A stretch of DNA of 64,000 nt from Limosilactobacillus caccae (GTDB lineage: Bacteria > Bacillota > Bacilli > Lactobacillales > Lactobacillaceae): contig NZ_FTOY01000011.1 of assembly GCF_900156885.1 (NCBI RefSeq), positions 424,501 to 488,500 on the forward strand. The letters run 5' to 3'. This document shows positions 8,013 through 16,700 of the stretch, piece by piece. The notes under the pieces are model-generated. The model did no database searches and was not told where the DNA came from. It saw only the letters and a program-made list of their open reading frames with translations. Positions within the stretch are counted from its first letter, which is position 1. Every line of letters begins with the position of its first letter. The translations under genes and the position numbers were made by a program.

Positions 8013-9054
8013 TTAATTCACCGGTTCCTTTTTTGTTGCTGTTATAGGGAAACTTGACCGTCACCGTTGTTCCCTCGTGTAAAGTTGAGCTGATATTAAA
8101 TGAACCATATAGGGCCTCGACCCGTTCGTTCATGTTCATTAACCCGAGCGAGTGGCCGTTAAAGCCATGGTGCTTACTCATGTCAAAGCCAGTCCCATCG
8201 TCCATCACTTCTAACTGGATAAAGTGGGGATGGCTGGTCAAGATGACATTAATTTCGCTTGGTCGCGCGTGCTTTAAGGCGTTATTAATTGCTTCTTGGC
8301 AGATCCGATAAAGGACGTTTTGCACGTCAGTAGAAAGCTCAGCAGTCTTGGCTGCTGCTAACACATTAATCGTTACCCCAGAATTAGCCTGGAGCCGTTT
8401 AGCTAGTGCCTTGATTGCCGGAATCAGCCCAAAGCTATCTAACACCGATGGCCGAATGTCTAAGGCCATCCCCTTAATTTCACCGAGGGTAGCTTGCAGT
8501 TGTATCTCAACTGCCTGACTCACCTGGGCTAATTCGTCCGGGCTTAAATCTTCGTGGGAAATCCGCCGCACACCCATGATTGCGGAAAAGACACCCTGGG
8601 CAATGCTATCGTGGAGGTCCTGGGAAATTCGTTGCCGTTCTTTTTCATGGGCCCGGGTGACATAACGGTTTAATAACCGTTGCTGTTCGACATTGGATAG
8701 GCGCTCTTGTTGGTCCCGGTTTTCGATGGTGAGGGCAAACACGTTTTCTTGGCGGTCTAATGGTTTATAGACGAGTGAGAATGAAATGCTCTTGTTATCA
8801 TTTTGCTCAAAGGAAACGGGGGTGGTCACGTGCTTCATTTGACTTTTGATCAGGCAAGTGGCACAGTCATTATTTTCATTTTGCTGCCAGGCATTTTTGG
8901 CGATTTGCAAGAGATAATCCGCCGACAGGTTAAATTCTTGCTCGAGTAGCTGGGCCAACTGGTTAGAAAGCACCAGCTCATCATCTTTAAAAATCATAAT
9001 TGCGTCAGGTGACTGGTTGAAATATTTTTCAAGCCACTTTATTGTTTCTAACAA
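8005..9054 (-). CDS. nreB: Sensor histidine kinase NreB-like
   Basis: 349 residues, cytoplasmic (no membrane helix). An N-terminal PAS-like domain carries one C64-x2-C67 pair, followed by a linker helix, the HisKA_3 dimerisation domain with phosphorylated H148 in ISQDLHDSIAQG, and an HATPase with N-box QEAINNALKHA and G-box DDGTGFD plus GHSLGLMNM. In Staphylococcus NreB four cysteines (CxxC-x11-CxxC) bind an oxygen-labile [4Fe-4S] cluster; here the second pair is absent (PVSF stands near that place). Oxygen sensing may therefore work differently. It lies between nreA and nreC in one operon. Confidence 0.9.
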   Translation of the reverse strand: MLETIKWLEKYFNQSPDAIMIFKDDELVLSNQLAQLLEQEFNLSADYLLQIAKNAWQQNENNDCATCLIKSQMKHVTTPVSFEQNDNKSISFSLVYKPLDRQENVFALTIENRDQQERLSNVEQQRLLNRYVTRAHEKERQRISQDLHDSIAQGVFSAIMGVRRISHEDLSPDELAQVSQAVEIQLQATLGEIKGMALDIRPSVLDSFGLIPAIKALAKRLQANSGVTINVLAAAKTAELSTDVQNVLYRICQEAINNALKHARPSEINVILTSHPHFIQLEVMDDGTGFDMSKHHGFNGHSLGLMNMNERVEALYGSFNISSTLHEGTTVTVKFPYNSNKKGTGELNV

Positions 9055-9086
9055 CTTTCTTTCCTCCTGCGCTGGTTAGTAACGGA

Positions 9087-9518
9087 TTATTGATTGACTA
9101 ATTGAATCAGCTTATCGACTTGTGCTTGGCCCACTAGCTTTTCAGTTCGATAACCAGCAAGTAAGACCCCGTTCACACTTCCTAGGCTGGTGGAGAGGGG
9201 GATGGCGATAGCGCTGTTCAACGATTCGGCGGCCGCAATTGGCGTATACATTTCGTTAGCAAAACTGTACTGGTTTAGCTCGCTACTAAAAAACGGTTTT
9301 CCTGTCCGAAAGACGAGCCCCGCAATGCCAAATCCCCGGCGGAGGGTGATCTGGCGAAAACGTTCATTTTGGTTGCCGGCAACATAACGCCACTTGATTA
9401 AGAAGGGGGCAAAGGAGTCCTGTAAGGCGACGGCGACAAAGTCATAGTCGGTTGCTTGAAAAAGCCGATTGACTAGTTGTTGGTAGTCTCGAGATTGTTT
9501 TGCTTTTTCTAATACCAT
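9087..9518 (-). CDS. nreA: Nitrate receptor NreA (GAF domain)
   Basis: 143 residues forming a single GAF domain. Residues matching the nitrate pocket of staphylococcal NreA are present at constant offset: W43, I65-A66 in FGIAGLVF, and P93-I94 in YTPIAAAE. In that system NreA without nitrate binds NreB and blocks its autophosphorylation; nitrate releases the block. It sits immediately before nreB, completing an nreABC module so nitrate and oxygen signals are combined. The start has an AGGAGG site eight bases upstream. Confidence 0.88.
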   Translation of the reverse strand: MVLEKAKQSRDYQQLVNRLFQATDYDFVAVALQDSFAPFLIKWRYVAGNQNERFRQITLRRGFGIAGLVFRTGKPFFSSELNQYSFANEMYTPIAAAESLNSAIAIPLSTSLGSVNGVLLAGYRTEKLVGQAQVDKLIQLVNQ

Positions 9519-9530
9519 CTAAAATACCTC

Positions 9531-9815
9531 CTACGGTTGCTTGGGCAAACCCATCGATGGTCCTTGGTAATATGCATTTGGATCAAAGTTAAAATCGGGG
9601 TCACAAAATTCCCGGTAGTGTTGATAGTCACTTTGTAATTGCTGGATCTGAGTGTCAAGTTGTTCTAGTTCTGCATCCCGTTCGAGGGAACTAAGCTCTT
9701 GACTGACTTCTTGGGCCCGGTTTTCGAGCATTGTCCGCCGGATGGTGAGGTCATTTAACACCAGGGCGAGTAATTTTTGAAAATCTGGGGCGCTCATTGC
9801 TTGTTGTTCTTTCAT
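9531..9815 (-). CDS. Coiled-coil protein of unknown function between mobA and nreA
   Basis: 94 residues. Residues 15-70 are a long charged coiled coil (repeated E/Q/L heptads such as LEQLDTQIQQLQSDYQHY) ending in an aromatic, proline-rich tail with DPDFNFDPNAYYQGPSMG. Its ATG overlaps the mobA stop (ATGA), and nreA follows after 12 bases, so it is made together with the cofactor and sensor proteins. It may be an assembly or partner protein of the nitrate system. I do not recognise a family. Confidence 0.72.
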   Translation of the reverse strand: MKEQQAMSAPDFQKLLALVLNDLTIRRTMLENRAQEVSQELSSLERDAELEQLDTQIQQLQSDYQHYREFCDPDFNFDPNAYYQGPSMGLPKQP

Positions 9816-10381
9816 TGTTGCTCCTTTGAGTAGTTAAGATTTGTAAATTCATGTGCATTGTTAAAGATTAGTGGCTGACAGTGGCATTGGTCAATCACAA
9901 ATTCACCCAGCCGCCACTTGCCACTGGCTAGCCATGCGGCTACTTGCTGGTCACTGATAGAAAAGTGGGCGAGCGTGTAGTGGGTGTGCTTATTGGTTGC
10001 GATCACCCGGTGTGGGTGCCTTGCTAGTGCCCTTATTGTAGCATTGGTCAGGTAGGGGTAGTCAACGGCGACCATCAAGTATTCCTGTTTGCCAGGAAAT
10101 TGCTGGCTTGCGGCATAAATCCCGCTTAATGGACCATGGTCGAGGTATGGTGGTTGGTCACAAATCACCGTTGCTTGTTGGTACTTAGTAAGTTCAGTCG
10201 TTATTTGCGCCTGGTTATGCGCATTAGCACAAACGATGATGGTTGAACAAAAAGGCGCGAGTTTTTCGACTGCTAGCTGGACGTTGCTATGATCTTGACC
10301 AGGAATGGTATACAACGCTTTATCAGTGCCAAACCGCCGTGACTGCCCGCCGGCAAGAATTAACCCAATCATCTTATTCAT
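9812..10381 (-). CDS. mobA: Molybdenum cofactor guanylyltransferase MobA
   Basis: 189 residues with the nucleotidyltransferase signature LILAGGQSRRFGTDKA at residues 7-22 and the downstream DQPPYLDHGPLSGIYAA and AVDYPYL segments that bind GTP and magnesium. It attaches GMP to Mo-molybdopterin, the step towards the bis-MGD cofactor needed by NarG. Overlaps mobB by eight bases and the next gene by four. Normal length for the family. Confidence 0.92.
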   Translation of the reverse strand: MNKMIGLILAGGQSRRFGTDKALYTIPGQDHSNVQLAVEKLAPFCSTIIVCANAHNQAQITTELTKYQQATVICDQPPYLDHGPLSGIYAASQQFPGKQEYLMVAVDYPYLTNATIRALARHPHRVIATNKHTHYTLAHFSISDQQVAAWLASGKWRLGEFVIDQCHCQPLIFNNAHEFTNLNYSKEQQ

Positions 10382-10853
10382 CCCCTTGGCTTAAGTAGTT
10401 AAAAAGGTAGTCAACCAGTTGGTCTGCAGCTGGTTGGTTAAGCTGATTGTCAGTGACTAAGTGTGCAGCTGTAATGACCTGGTGACTGCTAAAGTCGGTT
10501 GCTTGTTCGCCATCTTTTAAGAGGATCACCTGCGGGTAGGCGGCTTCTTTATGGCCCTCGATCACGACATAATCATTGCTTGGGCTAAGCAGGGCGACGA
10601 TTGCTTCCAGCGGTGGGCGGTCAGCTAGTTGGTGGAAGAAAAAGCCTTGTGATGATTCAAGGACCACCTGGCGGGCGCCTGCTGCGGCCATCCTTGCACT
10701 GTCAGTCCCGGGCACATCCATCGATCCGCGGTGGGCATCGTGCTTGATAGCGGCAACGCGATAGCCAGCTTGTTGCAGCTTCTTTATTAAGGCAGTGGTG
10801 ACGTATGTCTTACCACTTTTTTTATGCCCAACTATTTGAATGGTAGTAGCCAT
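10374..10853 (-). CDS. mobB: Molybdopterin-guanine dinucleotide biosynthesis protein MobB
   Basis: 159 residues from the chosen ATG; a longer frame reaches 10913 but that extension is a shadow of the moeA 3' end. P-loop GHKKSGKT at residues 8-15, then KHDAHRGSMDVPGTDSARMAAAGA with the family's conserved histidine/aspartate run, and DYVVIEGHKEAAYPQVIL. It is a GTP-binding partner of MobA that makes bis-MGD formation more efficient. The start lies inside the end of moeA (22-base overlap) with GGAG upstream. Confidence 0.9.
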   Translation of the reverse strand: MATTIQIVGHKKSGKTYVTTALIKKLQQAGYRVAAIKHDAHRGSMDVPGTDSARMAAAGARQVVLESSQGFFFHQLADRPPLEAIVALLSPSNDYVVIEGHKEAAYPQVILLKDGEQATDFSSHQVITAAHLVTDNQLNQPAADQLVDYLFNYLSQGDE

Positions 10854-12052
10854 GCGTCTGTCTCCGTGCCCACCTCCATTGGGCGGGTACTGTGGGGGAT
10901 GAGAGCTAAGCAAGTAGTTGTCTGGAGGTTAGCTAAGGACCCCGACCGGTTAATCCCATTCGGGTAAACGAGGTAGCGCCCATCCTTGATTTTATAATGA
11001 CAACGTAAGTAGCGGTCAAAGCCGTTGGTCTTATTGTAAGGAGCGGCAAGGGTTGCCCGTACTTGTTGAATCCGGCTTTCCTGGTGTTGGTAACGGCGAA
11101 TCAGCGGCTCCATGTAGAGGTAAAAGCCGGTATAACAAGCCCCGGGGTTACCAGAAAGGGCCATGACGAGGGTCCCGTCTTGAACAAAGGCGGTGGTGAC
11201 ACTTCCGGGCCGTTGCTTAATTTTATTAAACAAGAGTTCATCTGCCTGGCGGGCCCGGTCACCGATATAATCAAAGTCGCCGACCGATACCCCGCCGTCA
11301 GTAATCACAATTTCGTGGTTAGCGATCTGTTCGTCGAGGACTTGCTCGATGGCATCCGCATCATCGGGTAACTGGGTCGAAAAGTCGACGATCCCGCCAG
11401 ATTCTTCTACCAAGTTCTTCAGCATAATCCCGTTACTGTTATAGATTTTGCCAGCAGTAAGGGGGTCGTCGTCATTTAATAATTCCGTCCCCGTTGCAAT
11501 AATTGCAATTCGTGGCTGCTGGTAAACCTTAACTTGGCGGACACCAAAAGCGGTTAAAACAGCTAGGCCCCCGGGATTGAGTTCCTGGTCCTTTGCTAAG
11601 ATCACGGCACCCTGTTTAACGTCAGTCCCTTTTTCAGTAATGTTTGATTTCTTTTCCGTGGTTAAAATCTGCACTTGCTGAGGGTGATCAGTGACGGGGC
11701 GGGTCTTTTCTATCCGGATCACCTTTCCAGCATCAGTAGGGACATAGGCACCGGTCATGATCCGGACGGCGTCTCCTGGGGTGAGAGGTTGGTCCCAGGT
11801 TGCCCCGGCCTGGATTTCTCCTAATACGTTAAAGGTCTTAGGAAAGTCATAGTCGTCCTCAGTAAGAATCGCATAACCATCCATTCCAGCTCGGCGAAAG
11901 TGGGGGTAGTCGATGCTGGCATGAACATCTTCGGCGAGAACACGGTGGTTAGCTTCTTCTAAAGGAATGGTTTCTGTTAGCGTAGTTAATTTAATGGCCG
12001 CGAGTTTTTCCTTGGCTGCTGCGACTGAAATTGGGGTTCTTCTAGTGAGCAT
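10832..12052 (-). CDS. moeA: Molybdopterin molybdenumtransferase MoeA
   Basis: 406 residues from the ATG at 12052, twelve codons downstream of an earlier in-frame start; the shorter form begins as the family does (TRRTPISVAAAKEKL). Four-domain MoeA with PHFRRAGMDGYAI, GAYVPTDAGKVIRIE, the IAIIATGTEL and VITDGGVSVGDFDYI segments of the MogA-like domain, and LSGNPGACYTGFYLY. It inserts molybdate into adenylated molybdopterin. Overlaps moaB by 11 bases. Part of the leftward operon moeB-moaB-moeA-mobB-mobA-(unknown)-nreABC. Confidence 0.93.
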   Translation of the reverse strand: MLTRRTPISVAAAKEKLAAIKLTTLTETIPLEEANHRVLAEDVHASIDYPHFRRAGMDGYAILTEDDYDFPKTFNVLGEIQAGATWDQPLTPGDAVRIMTGAYVPTDAGKVIRIEKTRPVTDHPQQVQILTTEKKSNITEKGTDVKQGAVILAKDQELNPGGLAVLTAFGVRQVKVYQQPRIAIIATGTELLNDDDPLTAGKIYNSNGIMLKNLVEESGGIVDFSTQLPDDADAIEQVLDEQIANHEIVITDGGVSVGDFDYIGDRARQADELLFNKIKQRPGSVTTAFVQDGTLVMALSGNPGACYTGFYLYMEPLIRRYQHQESRIQQVRATLAAPYNKTNGFDRYLRCHYKIKDGRYLVYPNGINRSGSLANLQTTTCLALIPHSTRPMEVGTETDAWLLPFK

Positions 12053-12539
12053 GGTGGTGGACTTCCTTTCGTTGATCGCTAATTTCATTAAGTAAGTGCT
12101 GGTATTCGGGGATAATCAGCTTGGTTAAGGCCGTTTGACAGGCATTTTTTGAGCCCGGCAAGCAATACGTGAGCTGGTGGCGGTAGTTAAAACCGGCCAA
12201 AGCTTGAGATGCTAGGGCCCGCGTTCCTATCTCTGCAAAGGAGATTTGCCGAAATGCCTCGCCAAACCCCGGTATTTCTTTCTGGATTAACGGGGTTAGT
12301 GCCTGGATGGTGACATCACGTTGGGCGACTCCGGTCCCACCAGTCGTAATAATCATCGCAGGATTCGTTTGCTCCATTGTCAGATAGGCGGCTTGAATAT
12401 CAACAATATCATCAGGGACAACTTGGCGGGCGCTTACTGTGATTCCGGCAGCAGTTAGCTTGTCGGCAATTAAGTTGCCCGCAAGGTCGTCGGCCAGTTC
12501 ACGGCTATCGCTGATGGTTAAAATTACTGCTTGCTCCAT
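12042..12539 (-). CDS. moaB: Molybdopterin adenylyltransferase MoaB/MogA
   Basis: 165 residues with the MoCF fold. ITTGGTGVAQRDVTIQAL at about 65-82 is the molybdopterin-binding loop, and CLPGSKNACQTAL near 130 is the second conserved loop. It activates molybdopterin by AMP transfer before metal insertion by MoeA. A histidine-rich tail (HHHAH) is unusual but short. It starts two bases after the moeB stop. Confidence 0.92.
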   Translation of the reverse strand: MEQAVILTISDSRELADDLAGNLIADKLTAAGITVSARQVVPDDIVDIQAAYLTMEQTNPAMIITTGGTGVAQRDVTIQALTPLIQKEIPGFGEAFRQISFAEIGTRALASQALAGFNYRHQLTYCLPGSKNACQTALTKLIIPEYQHLLNEISDQRKEVHHHAH

Positions 12540-12541
12540 GT

Positions 12542-13564
12542 TTATCCTTCTTCCTTAATTTGTTTTGCCAAGTGGGTAATGCTTGCTAACTGGTTATTTG
12601 CCTGATCAGTGTTAGCTAGATGGTACATGATTAACCGGCCATTTTTAAACAGGCTAACCGGCAACTTTTGCCAGGTAAAGTGAATAAAGAGAGGGCTTCT
12701 CCCGCGTAGTAGCTTTTTCTTGCTAAGATAAGCCTGCCATTTCTGCAAGGAAACCATCCCTTCTAAGTTGGTATAATAGGCATCCTCCCCGCACAGCATC
12801 TTTAATTTTGGTTCACTTTCTTCATCTAAGGGGATGCTTGCTGACTGGCAAGTTTGGCAAGCGCCATCCTTTTTAATTTTAAACTTCGTCGCTGTCATTG
12901 ACCAGTTATCAACGGTTAACAGGTGGTCAAAGTCGATGTGTGCTTGATCAACGAGGTAGTGGAGAGCAAGGGAGGCCTGCATCCCCGCCACGATTGGGAC
13001 GAGGGCGGTATTTACCCCGATGAGGTCACAATCCGTCTGCATTAGCTGCTTGAGGTTGGGAAAGACACAGTTTAAGCAAGGGTGGTCGGTCGGTGAAATT
13101 GCCATTACATTACCGTAGTTGCCAGCGCAACTGGCAAAGAGGTAGTCAAAGTGATGCACGATTGCCAGCCGGTTGAGGAGGTCCCGACCCTGGTAGTTAT
13201 CCAGGCAGTCAAGGCAGAGGTCAAACTGGTAGTCTTTGACGATGTTTTCGTCAAGCGGGGCCGGAATCGTGATGACCTCGACCGTGGAGTTGATCGCCTG
13301 GAGGTGTTGGTTAGCAGCGAGGACTTTTAGTCGTTGCTTTTTTGCATCCTCTTCGGTAAAGAGGGCCTGGCGCTGGAGGTTTGTTTCACTCACGACGTCT
13401 GGATCGACGAGGATTAAACGGTGGACGCCGGCCCGTGCTAAAAGTGAAGCGGCATAACTTCCAAGCGCCCCGACGCCGACAATTAAGACTGTTGCCTGAT
13501 TAATCTTTGCTTGTCCGGTTGGGCCAATTTGTTGTACTCTTTCTTGACGATCGTAGCGGTCCAT
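12542..13564 (-). CDS. moeB: MoaD-activating adenylyltransferase MoeB (ThiF/HesA family)
   Basis: 340 residues. The N-terminal RYDRQERVQQIG is typical of E1-like enzymes; VGVGALGSYAASLLARAG is the ATP-binding loop, DPDVVSETNLQRQ the nucleotide/magnesium segment and DCLDNYQGRDLLN the catalytic aspartate region. Zinc cysteines are C-x2-C in HPCLNCVF and C-x2-C in GACQTCQ. About 90 C-terminal residues follow the core and are not a rhodanese domain. It adenylates the MoaD C-terminus. First gene of the leftward cofactor/nre operon, divergent from narG. Confidence 0.9.
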   Translation of the reverse strand: MDRYDRQERVQQIGPTGQAKINQATVLIVGVGALGSYAASLLARAGVHRLILVDPDVVSETNLQRQALFTEEDAKKQRLKVLAANQHLQAINSTVEVITIPAPLDENIVKDYQFDLCLDCLDNYQGRDLLNRLAIVHHFDYLFASCAGNYGNVMAISPTDHPCLNCVFPNLKQLMQTDCDLIGVNTALVPIVAGMQASLALHYLVDQAHIDFDHLLTVDNWSMTATKFKIKKDGACQTCQSASIPLDEESEPKLKMLCGEDAYYTNLEGMVSLQKWQAYLSKKKLLRGRSPLFIHFTWQKLPVSLFKNGRLIMYHLANTDQANNQLASITHLAKQIKEEG

Positions 13565-13595
13565 GTCTATTTTCCCTCCAAATGATTTAAAAATA

Positions 13596-13609
13596 TAGGT
13601 ATTTCCCTA
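13596..13609. promoter_or_regulatory. Candidate NreC-type operator, moeB-proximal
   Basis: TAGGTATTTCCCTA on the + strand, i.e. TAGGG-AAAT-ACCTA leftward: 9 of 10 half-site positions match TAGGG-N4-CCCTA as recalled for NreC. Its centre is 50 bases from the second site at 13646. It lies too close to the moeB start to act at -42 for that gene, so it may be an upstream site for narG. Confidence 0.55.
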
Positions 13610-13645
13610 GTCGTAGTATAACAGCTTTGATGATAGTCTTTATAT

Positions 13646-13659
13646 TAGGGAAAAGGCTT
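13646..13659. promoter_or_regulatory. Candidate NreC-type operator, narG-proximal
   Basis: TAGGGAAAAGGCTT, with one good TAGGG half and a weak second half. It lies 52 bases before the narG start, where an activator of the narG promoter would be expected. Confidence 0.45.
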
Positions 13660-13711
13660 ACTTTAGACTTGTCGTCTTTAGTGCCAATCCATTAAGGGAG
13701 GTTTATCAACG

Positions 13712-16700
13712 ATGAAGTCACGGTTCTTTAATAAAGTAGAAAAGTTTAATGGAACCTTTACACAACTCGAAGAAAACAATCGTCGTTGGGAAAAGCTTTA
13801 TCGCCAACGTTGGGCCCATGATAAGGTCGTCAGAACAACCCACGGGGTTAACTGTACCGGTTCATGTTCCTGGAACGTTTACGTAAAACAAGGGATCATT
13901 ACCTGGGAACACCAGGCGACCGACTACCCATCGTGCGGTGCAAATATGCCAGGATACGAACCACGGGGATGTCCGCGGGGCGCCAGTTTCTCCTGGTACG
14001 AATATAGCCCGGCCAGGATCAAATATCCCTATGTTCGGGGACGCCTATGGAAATTATGGACCGCGGCAAAGAAAGAACATGAAAACCCACTGGACGCCTG
14101 GGCAAGCATTGTTGAAGATCCAGCAAAGGCCAAGGAATACAAGAGTGTCCGTGGCCGCGGTGGCTTAATCCGGGTTCACCGTCAGGAAGCACTTGAATTA
14201 ATTTCGGCTGCTAGCCTGTACACGATTAAAAAGTATGGGCCTGACCGGATTGGTGGTTTTACCCCAATCCCAGCAATGTCAATGATGAGCTTTAGTGCCG
14301 GTGCCCGTTTCATTGCCTTACTCGGTGGGGAACAAATGAGTTTTTACGACTGGTATGCTGACTTACCACCAGCTTCACCACAGATCTGGGGTGAACAAAC
14401 TGACGTCCCTGAATCAGCAGAGTGGTACAACAGCTCTTACATCATCATGTGGGGGTCAAATGTGCCCCTGACCCGGACCCCGGATGCCCACTTTATGACC
14501 GAGGTGCGGTATAAGGGGGCCAAGGTTGTCGCCGTTAGCCCTGACTATGCGGAAAATGTTAAGTTTGCGGATGACTGGCTGGCACCGCACCCTGGTAGTG
14601 ACTCTGCCGTAGCCCAAGCGATGACCTATGTAATTTTAGATGAGTTCTACCACAAGCACCCGGTTGACCGCTTCATTAATTATTCTAAGCAGTACACCGA
14701 CTTGCCATTTGTCGTCGAACTCGAACCAAGCTTGGCCAACAGTGACCACTTTACCGCCGGTCGCTTTGTCCGGATCAGTGACTTAGTGGACGACCAGACA
14801 ATCGTCAACCCCGCCTGGAAAACGGTCGTTTATGACCAAAACAGCCAGCAAATCGTGGTACCAAATGGGACGATGGGCCAAGAATATGATAGTAAAGAAA
14901 AGTGGAACCTAGAATTAAAGGACCAGGATGGCAACGTCATCGATCCTGCCTTATCAATCAATGATCAGGCAGGGGAAAGCGAAGAAGTAGTGATTGACTT
15001 TCCGGCCTTTAGTAATGAAGGAAATGACGTGGTAGTCCGCCACTTACCAGTCCGCAAGATTAAGTTTGCTGATGGTAGTGACCACTACATTACCAATGTC
15101 TATGACTTGATGATGGCCCAAATGGGAATCAACCGGACCGGTCACGATGAATTAGCGGCCAAGGATGCCCATGACGCGAATAGTTACTTTACCCCAGCGT
15201 GGCAAGAAAGTCGATCAGGCGTAAAGGCGGACTTAGTCATCCAAATTGCCCGTGAATTTGCCCAAAACGCTGCTGATAATGATGGGGCAAGCATGGTCAT
15301 CATGGGTGGTGGGGTTAACCACTGGTTTAACGCCGATATGAACTACCGGACGATCATCAACATGCTGATGCTCTGTGGTTGTATCGGGAAGACCGGTGGT
15401 GGCTGGGCCCACTATGTCGGACAAGAAAAGCTCCGACCACAAGAAGGCTGGGCCAACATCACCTTTGCCAATGACTGGACCAAGGGTGGTGCCCGCCAGA
15501 TGCAAGGGACGACTTGGTACTACTTTGCCACCGACCAGTGGCGGTACGAAGAAATCGATAACCAGGCCCAGAAGTCACCAGTTTGGCAAAGTAAGCACTC
15601 GTACTTGCACAATGCCGACTACAACCAATTGGCAATCCGCTTAGGTTGGCTCCCATCCTACCCACAATTTAACCGGAACCCATTGTCTTTTGCTAAGGAC
15701 TATCAAACGACTGATATTGATGATATTTCCAAGCGCGTCGTTGAAGAATTAAAGCAGGGGAGCTTGCACTTTGCGGCTGAAGACCCTGATGCCAACGAAA
15801 ACCAGCCAAAGACCTTCTTCTTATGGCGGTCAAACCTCTTTGCCTCGTCTGGGAAGGGTGCTGAATACTTTATGAAACACCTGCTGGGCGCGGAAAATGG
15901 CCTGCTAGCAAAGCCAAATGACCGGCGAAAGCCTGAAGAGATGATCTGGCATGATCAGGCCGCAACTGGAAAACTTGACTTAGTAGTTGACATGGACTTC
16001 CGGATGGTTTCAACGCCAATGTATTCTGATGTGGTCTTACCAGCTGCTACTTGGTACGAAAAGAAGGACCTTTCATCAACGGATATGCACCCGTTCATCC
16101 ACCCATTTAATGATGCAATCAGTCCAATGTGGGAGTCAAAGTCCGACTGGCAACAGTTTAAGCTCCTAGCCAAGACCTTCTCAGAAATGGCGGCTAAGTT
16201 CTTCCCTGGGACCCACTATGACTTGAAGTCAGCACCACTGGGTCACGATACGCCAGGCGAAATCGCCCAGCCATTTGGTGAGATCAAGGACTGGAAGAAG
16301 GGCGAAGTTGAACCAATCCCTGGTAAGACGATGCCATCATTGACCCTCGTTCCCCGGGACTACAGTAAGGTTTACGAAAAGTTCATCACGTTGGGACCAA
16401 ATATCGTTAACAATTACCCATACGATGTTAAGGACCAGTATGACTACCTGAAGGACATGAATGGGACCGCTGATGAAGGAATTGGTGCTGGCTGTCCATT
16501 ACTTGATGAGGACCAAAAAGTCTGTGATGCCATTTTGCGGATGTCAACCGCGTCAAACGGGAAGCTAGCTGACCGCGCATGGCACAAGAAGGAAGCCAAG
16601 ACCGGTGAACACTTAACTGATATCGGGAGGGGACATGCCGATGATGTAATGTCATTTGAAAAGATCACTGCCCAGCCGCAAGAAGCATACCCAACCCCAA

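Noticed and set aside
10854-10913. N-terminal extension of mobB
   Set aside because: The added residues (SSHPPQYPPNGGG) come from the moeA 3' end read in another frame; the family starts at the internal ATG just before the P-loop.
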